DNA of 64,000 nucleotides, taken from assembly GCA_018335935.1 (NCBI GenBank), contig JAGXRG010000047.1, positions 50,127-114,126 of the forward strand, written 5' to 3'. The notes below the pieces were generated by a model. It saw only the letters and a program-made list of their open reading frames with translations, was not told where the DNA came from and ran no database searches. Origin of the DNA: Chitinophagaceae bacterium (GTDB lineage Bacteria > Bacteroidota > Bacteroidia > Chitinophagales > Chitinophagaceae). Of the stretch, positions 56,248-64,000 are shown piece by piece. Position 1 is the first letter of the stretch, and every line of letters starts with the position of its first letter. The position numbers and the translations under genes are program-made.

Positions 56248-56255
56248 CAAATGTA
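56248..56255 (-). promoter_or_regulatory. -7 box of the omega-amidase gene, leaderless
   Basis: The minus strand reads TACATTTG, an exact match, ending 4 nt before the ATG at 56243. Confidence 0.6.
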
Positions 56256-56291
56256 AGCTGAATGCTTATTTTAAGAAAACCGAAAAATAAA

Positions 56292-56324
56292 TTTGGATAA
56301 TATATGTATATACATGTATCTTTG
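56292..56324 (+). promoter_or_regulatory. marR promoter with operator in the spacer
   Basis: TTTG (56292-56295), a 21-nt spacer and TATCTTTG (56317-56324) form a complete Bacteroidota promoter. The 18-bp site TATATGTATATACATGTA (56301-56318), with a perfect 12-bp palindrome ATGTATATACAT in its middle, fills the spacer. Confidence 0.8.
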
Positions 56325-56328
56325 TGTT

Positions 56329-56784
56329 GTGAAACTAGAAGAAGCTTTAAAAAGTACAAAATTCAAGAACGAAGTTCAAAAAGCTGGATTAAATGTTCTA
56401 TACACTGCATGGTGGTTAAAAACATTAAGTTCAAAAGAACTAAAAAATTTTGATTTAACACACGAACAGTATAATGTTTTAAGAATTTTAAAGGGAAAAC
56501 ACCCAGAAAAAATGTGTGTTAAAGATATTGCTTCTAGAATGATTGAAAAAAGTTCTAATGTTCCAAGAATTATTGATCGTTTAGAAAATAAGAAATTAAT
56601 TAAACGGGGGCAAGGAGAAATTGATGGCAGACAAACAGTTATGAGCTTAACTGAGCATGGAATAAAAGTACTAGAAAACGCTACAATAGCCTTAAATACT
56701 ATTTGGGATAATACTATTTCTATTAGTAGTGCAGATGCAAATAGCTTAAACGAGTTATTAGAAAAACTCAGAATAAAAGAGTAA
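56329..56784 (+). CDS. MarR-family transcriptional regulator
   Basis: A winged-helix repressor of 151 residues: DLTHEQYNVLRILKGK, VKDIASRMIEKSSNVPRIIDRLENKKLIKR (recognition helix), and the wing DGRQTVMSLTEHG. One cysteine (Cys63), so a two-cysteine disulphide switch within one chain is not possible. Start at GTG 56329, directly after the -7 box; an upstream frame would lie inside the promoter. The same 18-bp operator flanks the gene on both sides in opposite orientation, so it probably represses itself and the redox genes behind it. Confidence 0.9.
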   Translation: MKLEEALKSTKFKNEVQKAGLNVLYTAWWLKTLSSKELKNFDLTHEQYNVLRILKGKHPEKMCVKDIASRMIEKSSNVPRIIDRLENKKLIKRGQGEIDGRQTVMSLTEHGIKVLENATIALNTIWDNTISISSADANSLNELLEKLRIKE

Positions 56785-56799
56785 ATTTTTTTAAAAAAA

Positions 56800-56817
56800 T
56801 ACATGTATATACATATA
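56800..56817. promoter_or_regulatory. Second MarR operator, before pirin
   Basis: TACATGTATATACATATA is the exact reverse complement of the site at 56301-56318, again with the palindrome ATGTATATACAT (56803-56814). It lies 12 nt before the pirin ATG. Confidence 0.8.
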
Positions 56818-56829
56818 AAATAAAATAAA

Positions 56830-57537
56830 ATGAAAACAACAATACACAAAGCAAATGAAAGAGGGCATGTTAATCATGGTTGGCTAAATGCTCATCATAG
56901 TTTCAGTTTTGGACAATGGTACAGTCCAGAAAAAGTTCATTTTGGAAAACTTAGAGTTTTAAACGATGATATAGTAAAAGCTGGTTATGGCTTTGGAGAG
57001 CATCCACATGATAATATGGAAATCATTACCATTCCTTTAAAAGGTGCATTAGAGCATAAAGACAATACTGGTGGTCACGGTGTTATTCAAAAAAACGATG
57101 TTCAAGTAATGAGTGCAGGTAGTGGTATAAGGCACAGTGAATTCAATCATAGCAAAACCGAAGATGTGAATTTATTTCAGTTATGGATTTTTACGAATAA
57201 ACCTAATGCAACACCTCGCTATGATCAGCAGACATTTAATCCAGCCGAAAGAAATAATAGATTTCAAACTGTAGTATCTCCTTTTGGAAATGAAGGATTG
57301 TGGATTTATCAAGATGCTTGGATTTCATTAGGTGATTTTTCTGAATCAACAACTACAAGCTATTCCATTAAGAAAAAGGGAAATGGATTGTATGTATTAG
57401 TAATTGAAGGCAATATTGAAATAAATGGAAATATACTTTCAAAGAGAGATGCAATCGGAATTTGGGATACTGATAATGTATCTATAACTATAAATCAAGG
57501 AGCAGAATTATTATTGATAGATGTTCCAATGAATTAA
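56830..57537 (+). CDS. Pirin family protein
   Basis: A bicupin of 235 residues. Metal ligands are expected in GEHPHDNMEIITIPLKGALEHKD and in SGIRHSEFNHS (His and Glu of the N-terminal cupin). Some bacterial pirins oxidise quercetin-like flavonols, others are redox-sensing regulators. First gene after marR, preceded by the second operator copy, so it is a likely member of the MarR regulon. Confidence 0.93.
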   Translation: MKTTIHKANERGHVNHGWLNAHHSFSFGQWYSPEKVHFGKLRVLNDDIVKAGYGFGEHPHDNMEIITIPLKGALEHKDNTGGHGVIQKNDVQVMSAGSGIRHSEFNHSKTEDVNLFQLWIFTNKPNATPRYDQQTFNPAERNNRFQTVVSPFGNEGLWIYQDAWISLGDFSESTTTSYSIKKKGNGLYVLVIEGNIEINGNILSKRDAIGIWDTDNVSITINQGAELLLIDVPMN

Positions 57538-57590
57538 ATCAATAAGCAAAAACTAAAAACTAAAATTTTAAAAACTAAAAAATTAAAACT

Positions 57591-58118
57591 ATGGCAACTT
57601 ACAAAATTGACCCAACACACAGTGAAATTACTTTTAAAGTAAAACATTTAATGATTACTAATGTTACTGGTAATTTTACCAGCTTCGATGCAAGTTTGGA
57701 ATCTGAAGCAACTGATTTTTCTGATGCAAAAATTAATTTTTCTGCAGATGTAAATTCAATTAGCACTAACAATGAACAAAGAGATGGTCATTTAAAAAGT
57801 GATGATTTTTTTGCTGCTGCAACTCATCCTAAATTAACTTTTTCATCAACTTCTTTTAATCATAAAGGCAATAAAAGTTTTGAACTAGTGGGTGATTTAA
57901 CTATTAAAGGACTAACAAAATCTATTGCTTTACAAGTTGAGTATGCTGGAACTGTAACAGACCCTTACGGACAAGTAAAATCTGGTTTTGAAATTACTGG
58001 AACTATTAATCGAAAAGATTTTGGGTTAACCTGGGGAGCAGTAACTGAAGCTGGAGGGGTTGTGGTAAGTGATGAAGTTAAATTGCAATTAAATATTCAA
58101 ATGATTAAACAAGCTTAA
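57591..58118 (+). CDS. YceI-family lipocalin-like protein
   Basis: A 175-residue beta-barrel of the YceI family, which binds polyprenyl/isoprenoid lipids. Starts YKIDPTHSEITFKVKHLMITNVTGNF; later HPKLTFSSTSF and ITGTINRKDFGLTW. No signal peptide is present, so unlike E. coli YceI it is cytoplasmic. The 53-nt leader is very A-rich. Part of the marR operon by spacing and strand. Confidence 0.93.
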   Translation: MATYKIDPTHSEITFKVKHLMITNVTGNFTSFDASLESEATDFSDAKINFSADVNSISTNNEQRDGHLKSDDFFAAATHPKLTFSSTSFNHKGNKSFELVGDLTIKGLTKSIALQVEYAGTVTDPYGQVKSGFEITGTINRKDFGLTWGAVTEAGGVVVSDEVKLQLNIQMIKQA

Positions 58119-58129
58119 AAAAAATAAAA

Positions 58130-58501
58130 ATGAAACAACACATTCAACAATTACCAGCATATATGCTTGGATTAATTTTTATAGTATTTGGTCTCGATTT
58201 TTTCTTGCATTTTTTACCTAGTCAACCCAGTGCTACAGGAGATGCTGGAACATTTGCAGGTATTTTGTATACTTCAGGTTTTCTTGCATTCGTAAAAGTT
58301 TTAGAAATTTCTATAGGAGTTTCGCTTTGGATACCTAAAACTCGGGCTTTAGGATATATTTTAATAGCTCCCATTGTTTTGAATATTGTATTATTCGAGC
58401 TGTTTTTGGTACATCAACCAGGTATTGGAATTTTATTATTGGTTTTAAACTTTGTAGGAATTTTTATAAATAAACATAAATTCAAAAGCATCATACAATA
58501 A
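58130..58501 (+). CDS. DoxX-like membrane protein
   Basis: 123 residues with four hydrophobic helices (LPAYMLGLIFIVFGLDFFLHF, then GILYTSGFLAFVKVLEISIGVSL, LGYILIAPIVLNIVLFELFLV and GIGILLLVLNFVGIF), the DoxX/DoxD-like layout. It starts 11 nt after yceI. DoxX-type proteins are linked to thiol and radical detoxification in some bacteria, which fits the operon. Confidence 0.8.
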   Translation: MKQHIQQLPAYMLGLIFIVFGLDFFLHFLPSQPSATGDAGTFAGILYTSGFLAFVKVLEISIGVSLWIPKTRALGYILIAPIVLNIVLFELFLVHQPGIGILLLVLNFVGIFINKHKFKSIIQ

Positions 58502-58505
58502 AATT

Positions 58506-59069
58506 ATGAACATACAAATCATTAGTAGTAGCCCTAGAGCTGTAAGTGTAACACATCGTGTAGCCCTTTTTCTTGTTAATTATTTTAAAAAAAATACAAC
58601 ACATGAAATTGGCTTAATTGATGTGCGTGATTGGAACATAGGTTTATTACAAAATGTTTGGTCAACTTTAGAAAAAACACCAGAAGAATATAAACCATTA
58701 GCAGAAAAAATTTTTAATGCAGATGCTTTTATTATTGTTACACCAGAATATAATGGCAGTTATTCTCCAGCTTTACAAAATTTAATGGATCATTTCCCAA
58801 AGCAATCTAGAAAAGCATTTGGATTAGTTACTGCAAGTCCTGGAGCCATGGGAGGCATGAGAGCATCTCAACAATTATTACTTATGGTGCCTGCATTGTT
58901 TGGTATTGCATCACCTCAAATGTTGATTACCCCATTAGTTGATAAAAAATTTGATGAAGAAGGAAATTTAATTGATGAAGGTTTCAGTAAAAATATTGAT
59001 CTTTTTGCCAAAGAATTTTTGTGGCTAGCAGAAAATATAGCAGTAAAAACTACAGTTGAATCGATTTAA
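58506..59069 (+). CDS. NAD(P)H-dependent FMN reductase
   Basis: A 187-residue flavodoxin-fold reductase: IQIISSSPRAVSVTHRVA (phosphate-binding loop), ADAFIIVTPEYNGSYSPALQNLMDHF (flavin/dimer signature), and LVTASPGAMGGMRASQQL. Relatives reduce quinones, azo dyes, chromate or flavin. It starts 4 nt after the DoxX gene and is the last gene of the marR operon. It overlaps the end of the convergent glutathione peroxidase gene by 20 nt. Confidence 0.92.
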   Translation: MNIQIISSSPRAVSVTHRVALFLVNYFKKNTTHEIGLIDVRDWNIGLLQNVWSTLEKTPEEYKPLAEKIFNADAFIIVTPEYNGSYSPALQNLMDHFPKQSRKAFGLVTASPGAMGGMRASQQLLLMVPALFGIASPQMLITPLVDKKFDEEGNLIDEGFSKNIDLFAKEFLWLAENIAVKTTVESI

Positions 59070-59637
59070 GAATTGTAGATGTTAGGGGAGAAATAGCTGG
59101 TCCAAAAAAATGAGTCAGTACACCCTTTTCATTAATTAAATATTTACTAAAATTCCATATAGGTTGTTGGTTACACCAGCCATTGAGTTGTTCATTTGAA
59201 AGCCATTTGAATACTTCGTTGCTGTTGTTGCCAACAACTTTTGTTTTTTGTATTAATGGAAAAGTAATGCCATAATTGAGCTTACAGAATGCAGCAATAG
59301 CCTCATCATTACTTTGTTCTTGATTTTTAAAATCATTGGCAGGAAATGCTAGAATAATGAGTTTGTCTTTTAATTGCTGATACAATTTCTCCAACTCATC
59401 ATATTGAGCAGTATAACCACAATCACTAGCTGTATTTACAATTAAAACATTTTTTCCTTTTAATTTTTCGAAAGAAAAATCTTCACCATTATTTAAGATA
59501 GACGAAAGAGAATAAAATGAAACGCTTGGTACTATTCCATTGTTATTCACTATAATTTTTCCAGCTAAATTTTTATTATTAGAAAGGAGTTTAAATATTG
59601 GATAAATGAGTTGTAAGAGTTTTTGGCGAAAGGTCAT
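59050..59637 (-). CDS. Glutathione peroxidase-family thiol peroxidase
   Basis: 195 residues from ATG 59637. Peroxidatic Cys73 (NTASDCGYTAQYDELEKLY), the Gln of the tetrad in FPANDFKNQEQ, and Trp in PIWNFSKYLI. It is a Cys (not Sec) form and probably uses thioredoxin. A short hydrophobic N-terminus (about 35 residues before the fold) may anchor it. An ATG 20 codons upstream is possible but less likely. It faces the redox operon. Confidence 0.88.
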   Translation of the reverse strand: MTFRQKLLQLIYPIFKLLSNNKNLAGKIIVNNNGIVPSVSFYSLSSILNNGEDFSFEKLKGKNVLIVNTASDCGYTAQYDELEKLYQQLKDKLIILAFPANDFKNQEQSNDEAIAAFCKLNYGITFPLIQKTKVVGNNSNEVFKWLSNEQLNGWCNQQPIWNFSKYLINEKGVLTHFFGPAISPLTSTILKSIQL

Positions 59638-59712
59638 GAAATTTATGTTGAGAGTTGTTGTTTTATAATTAAGAATTTTGGCAAACAGTTTATTCAAAAG
59701 TAATTAAGGTTA

Positions 59713-60702
59713 TTAAACATCTGTTATAACATCAAAACCTTTAAAACTGCCTACTACTGCAATGCCAGTAATTTTTTTAGTTAATTTTTTATTTTTTATT
59801 TTTCCTGCAATTTCGTTTAATGTACTGCCCGAGCCTACTGCATCATCAATTAAAACGATGTGATTATATTTTGTAGAAGTAGTGATAGAAAATGTATTTT
59901 TTGCATTTCTAATTCTTTCATCAAGTTTATTGAGTGATTTTTGAGGCACTGGTATTAAGCCACTTATTTTATTAATTTTTACAATTGGCAAAGGAATTTT
60001 TAAATGTGTTTCTAAAAATTTCATAATTTGTAATTCTCGTCTAATTGTTGGAGGAACAAATGCTATTGCATCTGCATTACTTGTTTTAATAAAAGCTAAA
60101 ATTTTTGTTTTTATTTCATCTACCAATAATTTCATAAGCATCTTATTTTGTCCTTGTTTAGCATAATGTAAAAGGGTTCCTAATTTTGTTTTTCCAAATC
60201 TTTCAATAGCATAAAAGTCGATATAATATAATTTATCTAGCCAAATAGAATCGTATCCATCAGTGTTGATGAGTTTATTTGTTCCATCAATTAAATTATT
60301 TTGTAAAAAATATTCATTATATTTTGTTTTAGTATTAATGTATTCTTTTACAGTCTTTAGTACAGGTAATTTTCTTTGATTACACCAATGTACGAAACCC
60401 TCAATGCCTTCTAACATTTTACCAGTTTCGGTAATAATTAAAAAGTTATTTTGTAGAAAATTTTCCTCATCTAAAGTTATTTCTGGGTAAGATGGAATAG
60501 CTTTATTTTGTAAATCATTAGCTATTATTCTATAAATAGTTTTAGGAGTTCTTCCTAATTTTTCAACTTTATTTTCTGCAAGTAATTGGTTTAGAGCATA
60601 ATGAATAGCTTGTTTAGAAACCATTAAGTTATTACCTATTTCTTTAACACTTAGTTCGTTATAAGTTGTAAAGAGGTCTAATATTTTGTTTTTAAGAATC
60701 AT
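59713..60702 (-). CDS. Winged-helix/phosphoribosyltransferase fusion protein
   Basis: 329 residues. Residues 1-60 form a winged helix (FTTYNELSVKEIGNNLMVSKQAIHYALNQLL). The middle 80-230 region is not recognised. The C-terminal part is a type I phosphoribosyltransferase with the PRPP loop VLIDDAVGSGSTLNEIAGK (about residues 283-300). This order recalls PurR-like regulators that sense PRPP, but the family differs. A perfect 11-bp inverted repeat abuts its start codon, which suggests self-regulation. The enzyme activity is unknown, and it may be only a sensor. Confidence 0.75.
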   Translation of the reverse strand: MILKNKILDLFTTYNELSVKEIGNNLMVSKQAIHYALNQLLAENKVEKLGRTPKTIYRIIANDLQNKAIPSYPEITLDEENFLQNNFLIITETGKMLEGIEGFVHWCNQRKLPVLKTVKEYINTKTKYNEYFLQNNLIDGTNKLINTDGYDSIWLDKLYYIDFYAIERFGKTKLGTLLHYAKQGQNKMLMKLLVDEIKTKILAFIKTSNADAIAFVPPTIRRELQIMKFLETHLKIPLPIVKINKISGLIPVPQKSLNKLDERIRNAKNTFSITTSTKYNHIVLIDDAVGSGSTLNEIAGKIKNKKLTKKITGIAVVGSFKGFDVITDV

Positions 60703-60704
60703 TA

Positions 60705-60733
60705 TTTTGACTATTTACTATCAATAGTCAAAA
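60705..60733. promoter_or_regulatory. Perfect inverted repeat at the start of the HTH-PRTase gene
   Basis: TTTTGACTATT, a 7-nt spacer and AATAGTCAAAA: 11-bp perfect arms ending 2 nt before the minus-strand ATG. A strong operator candidate. Confidence 0.65.
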
Positions 60734-60806
60734 GTAATACAATTTTTAATTATTTCTAATGTTTTCAACTTTTATTCCTCAATTATGATTTAAAAAACTG
60801 AAACTA

Positions 60807-62837
60807 TTATTTCATCTCCTCCAATTCCTTTTGCAATCTAAACATTTCATCTCTTTGTTTAGCAGCTTCTATAAAATCTAAATCTTTCGCTGCTTTTTCC
60901 ATTTGTTTTTTAACCTGTTTAATGGCTTTTTCAATTTGAGGAATGGTTTGATAAATCTCTTGCTCTTCTGCTGCAATTAATCCATTATCATCTTTTATGG
61001 CATAAGTATTTCTTTCATCAAATCCTTTGATGTCTAAAACACTAGTTTGCTTCATGATTTGCTCAATAGATTTTTTTACAGTAATTGGAGTGATGTTATG
61101 AGCAATATTATAAGCAATTTGTTTTTCTCTTCTTCTATTGGTTTCATCAATGGTTCTTTGCATGCTCTGAGTGATTTTATCGGCATAAAATATCACTAAA
61201 CCATCAACATTACGTGCAGCTCTACCTGCAGTTTGTGTTAAGCTTCTTTCGTTACGTAAAAAACCTTCTTTGTCTGCATCTAAAATGGCAACAAGTGAAA
61301 CTTCTGGTAAGTCTAATCCTTCTCTCAATAAATTCACACCCACTAAAACATCAATTTCTCCTAATCTAAGCTGACGAAGGATTTCAACCCTTTCTAAAGC
61401 ATCCACCTCACTATGAATATATTTTGATTTAATGTTGATGCGTTGTAAATATTTATCCATTTCCTCAGCCATTCTTTTAGTAAGTGTGGTTACTAAAACT
61501 CTATCTCCTTTAGTCACTCTATTATCTATTTCTTCTAACAAATCATCTATTTGATTGAGTGATGGGCGAACTTCAATGGGTGGTTCTAATAATCCTGTTG
61601 GTCTAACTACTTGTTCAATAACTACACCACCAGTTTTTTCTAATTCATAATTACCCGGAGTTGCACTTACAAAAATGGTTTGACCAATAATATTTTCGAA
61701 CTCATGAAAATTTAATGGTCTATTATCTAGGGCTGATGGCAAACGAAAACCATAATCAACCAAATTCAATTTTCTACTTCTATCACCTCCATACATACCT
61801 GCAACTTGCGAAATGGTTTGATGACTTTCATCTACCATCAAAATAAAATCTTTTGGAAAATAATCTAGCAAACAATAAGGTCTTGTTCCTGGTTTTCGTC
61901 TATCAAAAAAACGAGAATAATTTTCAATGCCTGTGCAGTAGCCTAATTCACGAATCATTTCTAAATCGTATTCCACTCTTTCTTTTACACGTTGTGCCTC
62001 TACACGTTTTCCAATACTAGTAAAATATTCATATTGCAAACGCATTTCATCTTGTATTTCATGAATCACCTGTTGCAATACATCTTTAGGAGCTACATAT
62101 AAGTTTGCAGGAAAAATAGCAGCATTTTCTAAAGTGCCAATTCGTTTGCTGGTTTCTTTTTCAAGAGTTTCAATTTCTTCAATTTCATCACCAAAAAAAG
62201 TAATTCTATAAGCATAATCAACATAAGGCAAATTAATATCAACTGTATCTCCTTTAACTCTAAAAGTTCCTCTGCTCCAATCACCCTGACTTCTATTATA
62301 CAAAGCATTTACAAGAGCATGAAGAAAAGCTTGACGAGGAAATTGTTGTCCTTTTTCAATTCTAATAATACCATTCTCAAACTCAACAGGATTGCCCATT
62401 CCATAAATACAACTTACAGAAGCCACCACAATAATATCTCTTCTTCCACTTAACAATTCTGCTGTGGCTTGTAAGCGGAGTTTATCTAACTCTTCATTAA
62501 TATTTAAATCTTTTTCAATGTAAGTATCACTCACAGGCATGTAAGCTTCTGGTTGATAATAATCGTAATAACTTACAAAATATCCAACAGCATTATCTGG
62601 AAAAAATTGTTTAAACTCACCATATAATTGAGCTACTAAAGTTTTGTTATGCGTTAAAACTAGAGTGGGTCTCTGAACTTGCTGAATAACATTAGCCATG
62701 GTAAACGTTTTACCACTACCTGTTACTCCTAGCAATGTTTGATATCTTTCACCATCATAAATGCCTTGCACCAATTGAGCAATTGCAGAAGGTTGGTCTC
62801 CACTTGGTTGATATGGTGCTTGAAGTTGAAACGGCAT
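60807..62837 (-). CDS. uvrB: Excinuclease ABC subunit B
   Basis: The damage-verifying helicase of nucleotide excision repair. Walker A GVTGSGKTFT (residues 37-46), the beta-hairpin region FVSYYDYYQPEAYMPVSDTYIEKD, VDESHQT (Walker B), SATPG, the motif LREGLDLPEVSLVAILDADKEGF and TAGRAARN, and a C-terminal UVR domain (EAAKQRDEMFRLQKELE). 676 residues, normal. Single gene, divergent from yitT. Confidence 0.99.
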   Translation of the reverse strand: MPFQLQAPYQPSGDQPSAIAQLVQGIYDGERYQTLLGVTGSGKTFTMANVIQQVQRPTLVLTHNKTLVAQLYGEFKQFFPDNAVGYFVSYYDYYQPEAYMPVSDTYIEKDLNINEELDKLRLQATAELLSGRRDIIVVASVSCIYGMGNPVEFENGIIRIEKGQQFPRQAFLHALVNALYNRSQGDWSRGTFRVKGDTVDINLPYVDYAYRITFFGDEIEEIETLEKETSKRIGTLENAAIFPANLYVAPKDVLQQVIHEIQDEMRLQYEYFTSIGKRVEAQRVKERVEYDLEMIRELGYCTGIENYSRFFDRRKPGTRPYCLLDYFPKDFILMVDESHQTISQVAGMYGGDRSRKLNLVDYGFRLPSALDNRPLNFHEFENIIGQTIFVSATPGNYELEKTGGVVIEQVVRPTGLLEPPIEVRPSLNQIDDLLEEIDNRVTKGDRVLVTTLTKRMAEEMDKYLQRINIKSKYIHSEVDALERVEILRQLRLGEIDVLVGVNLLREGLDLPEVSLVAILDADKEGFLRNERSLTQTAGRAARNVDGLVIFYADKITQSMQRTIDETNRRREKQIAYNIAHNITPITVKKSIEQIMKQTSVLDIKGFDERNTYAIKDDNGLIAAEEQEIYQTIPQIEKAIKQVKKQMEKAAKDLDFIEAAKQRDEMFRLQKELEEMK

Positions 62838-62842
62838 GATTA

Positions 62843-62850
62843 CAAAGAAA
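62843..62850 (-). promoter_or_regulatory. Possible -7 box of uvrB
   Basis: The minus strand reads TTTCTTTG, one base off consensus, 5 nt before the ATG. The same variant precedes alaS. Confidence 0.35.
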
Positions 62851-62892
62851 CAAACTAAAACTGATTTTTAATTTGAAAGATGTGTTAATGAA

Positions 62893-62924
62893 TTGAGTTC
62901 AATGAATAAAATTTTGTATTATTG
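62893..62924 (+). promoter_or_regulatory. yitT promoter
   Basis: TTG (62893-62895), a 21-nt spacer and TATTATTG (62917-62924), 9 nt before the yitT ATG. Confidence 0.5.
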
Positions 62925-62933
62925 TAACACATC

Positions 62934-63914
62934 ATGCAGCGATTCATTAAAGAATTTATTATTCAAAAAATTGGCAACAATTTTAGGAAAAAAAGTGCCC
63001 ATAAACCCATTAGTAATTATGATATTGCTAAAGAGTTTGTCCGATTTAGGGTATCTGTATTTTATTTATTTAAAGATATTTTTTACATCAGTTTAGGAAT
63101 CGTTTCTGCAGGCTTTGGATTAAAAGGGTTTTTACTACCCAATAACTTTATTGATGGTGGTGCAACAGGTATTTCATTATTAATTTCTTCGGTTACTTTA
63201 TTTTCTTTTCCTGTGCTCATTGTGCTCATCAATATCCCATTTGTTTATATGGGTTATAAACAATTAAGTAAAGGGTTTGCAATAAAAAGTTTTATTGCCA
63301 TTCTTGCTTTAGCAATTGTAGTGGCTACTGTTGACTACCCTATTATTACCTCAGATAAATTATTAGTGGCTGCATTTGGTGGCTTCTTTCTTGGTGCAGG
63401 AATTGGATTATCTATTAGAGGAGGAGGAGTAATTGATGGTACAGAAGTGTTATCTATATACATTAGTAGAAAAACTGGATTAACCATTGGCGATATTCTG
63501 CTTTTTGTAAATATTATTATTTTTAGTGTGGCTGCTTATTTACTTTCTGTTGAAACAGCTTTGTATTCTATTCTAACTTATTTGGCAGCTTCAAAAACTG
63601 TAGATTTTATTGTTGAAGGTGTGGAAGAATATACTGGTGTAACCATAATTTCATCTCATGCTTCAGAAATTAAAAAAATGTTGACTGATACTTTGGGTAG
63701 AGGATTTACTGTTTATCAAGGCAAAAGTGGATTTGGTAGAAGAGGAGAAAATTCATTAGCTGCTGATATTATTTATACTGTTATTACTCGTTTAGAGATT
63801 GCACGTTTGCAAGCTGAAGTTGAAAAAATTGACCCCAATGCATTTATGGTTATGAGTAGTGTTAAAGACACTAAAGGAGGTATGATTAAAAAACGACCAT
63901 TGGTGAAAGATTAA
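62934..63914 (+). CDS. YitT family membrane protein (DUF161/DUF2179)
   Basis: 326 residues with five or six hydrophobic helices, the family segment GLKGFLLPNNFIDGGATGISLL, a glycine-rich GAGIGLSIRGGGVIDGTEVLSI, and a C-terminal soluble DUF2179 domain (GVTIISSHASEIKKMLTDTLGRGFTVYQGKSGF). Transport is often proposed, but the substrate is unknown. A basic N-terminal stretch of about 40 residues precedes the first helix. Confidence 0.9.
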   Translation: MQRFIKEFIIQKIGNNFRKKSAHKPISNYDIAKEFVRFRVSVFYLFKDIFYISLGIVSAGFGLKGFLLPNNFIDGGATGISLLISSVTLFSFPVLIVLINIPFVYMGYKQLSKGFAIKSFIAILALAIVVATVDYPIITSDKLLVAAFGGFFLGAGIGLSIRGGGVIDGTEVLSIYISRKTGLTIGDILLFVNIIIFSVAAYLLSVETALYSILTYLAASKTVDFIVEGVEEYTGVTIISSHASEIKKMLTDTLGRGFTVYQGKSGFGRRGENSLAADIIYTVITRLEIARLQAEVEKIDPNAFMVMSSVKDTKGGMIKKRPLVKD

Positions 63915-63915
63915 T

Positions 63916-64000
63916 GAATTCCTCATTTCGAGAGAGGTAACGAACGAGAAATCTTATAGTTCAAATAAATAGATTTCTCATTCCGACAGAATCGGAATTC
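63916..64000. repeat. Dispersed palindromic intergenic repeat, cut by the window edge
   Basis: It contains TCATTTCGAG...GAGAAATCT (63946-63954) and the mirror AGATTTCTC (63971-63979), 16 nt apart, then ATTCCGA-CAGAA-TCGGAAT, another stem-loop. The TTTCGA...GAGAAATCT pattern is, from memory, a frequent intergenic repeat in Bacteroidota. It may act as a terminator for yitT. Confidence 0.6.

Noticed and set aside
57548..57590. A-rich 7-nt-like repeats before yceI as a further tract
   Set aside because: AAAAACT-type units drift out of phase, and the A-rich leader is better explained as a normal Bacteroidota translation leader.

Overview
The window looks like an AT-rich Bacteroidota chromosome, probably of the Chitinophagaceae type. 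That placement is inference, based on a SusC/SusD pair, type IX secretion (T9SS) and gliding genes (PorT, GldH, a C-terminal sorting domain), Bacteroidota-type -7 promoter boxes (TAnnTTTG), an almost complete lack of Shine-Dalgarno sequences, and carotenoid genes. Coding density is high. No gap reaches 300 bases, and I saw no tRNA, rRNA, CRISPR array, transposase or phage gene.

Layout. 0-8 kb: lycopene cyclase, a SusC/SusD/lipoprotein operon closed by a strong terminator, and a di-haem peroxidase. 8-14 kb (minus): alaS followed by a GT2 glycosyltransferase, an SDR epimerase and a GT39-like membrane transferase. 14-18 kb (plus): gcvT, then menG-porT-cruF-crtZ. 18-22 kb: a membrane protein, TMEM175 channel, a dioxygenase/redoxin-like fusion, DinB and radC. 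21.4-26 kb (minus): the phenylacetyl-CoA epoxidase genes paaA, paaB, paaC and paaD, with a four-helix-bundle (S23/IVS-type) gene wedged between paaB and paaC, then an amidohydrolase. 26-34 kb: a K+-dependent membrane pyrophosphatase, a serine hydrolase, a T9SS-exported M1 peptidase and a fatty-acid hydroxylase. 34-41 kb (minus): mfd, an orphan ParA and a DegT aminotransferase. 41-46 kb: envelope proteins, gldH with a two-component system, and an opposed second response regulator. 46-56 kb: a second GT39-like protein, enolase, a porin, GGGP synthase, PPK2, mscL, scpA and other housekeeping genes. 56-59 kb: a MarR-controlled redox operon (marR, pirin, yceI, DoxX, FMN reductase). 59-64 kb: glutathione peroxidase, a winged-helix/phosphoribosyltransferase fusion, uvrB, yitT and a dispersed palindromic repeat at the window edge.

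The most unusual signal is a family of about 28-nt tracts, each built of four 7-nt units. I count eleven, in alaS, paaC (twice), mfd (four), a GT39 gene and three intergenic spacers. Two of them form imperfect inverted repeats of about 31 bp around the four-helix-bundle gene inside the paa operon. That arrangement looks like a small inserted element whose end now supplies the start of PaaC. A second clear regulatory system is an identical 18-bp operator in opposite orientations on either side of marR; the first copy fills the promoter spacer.
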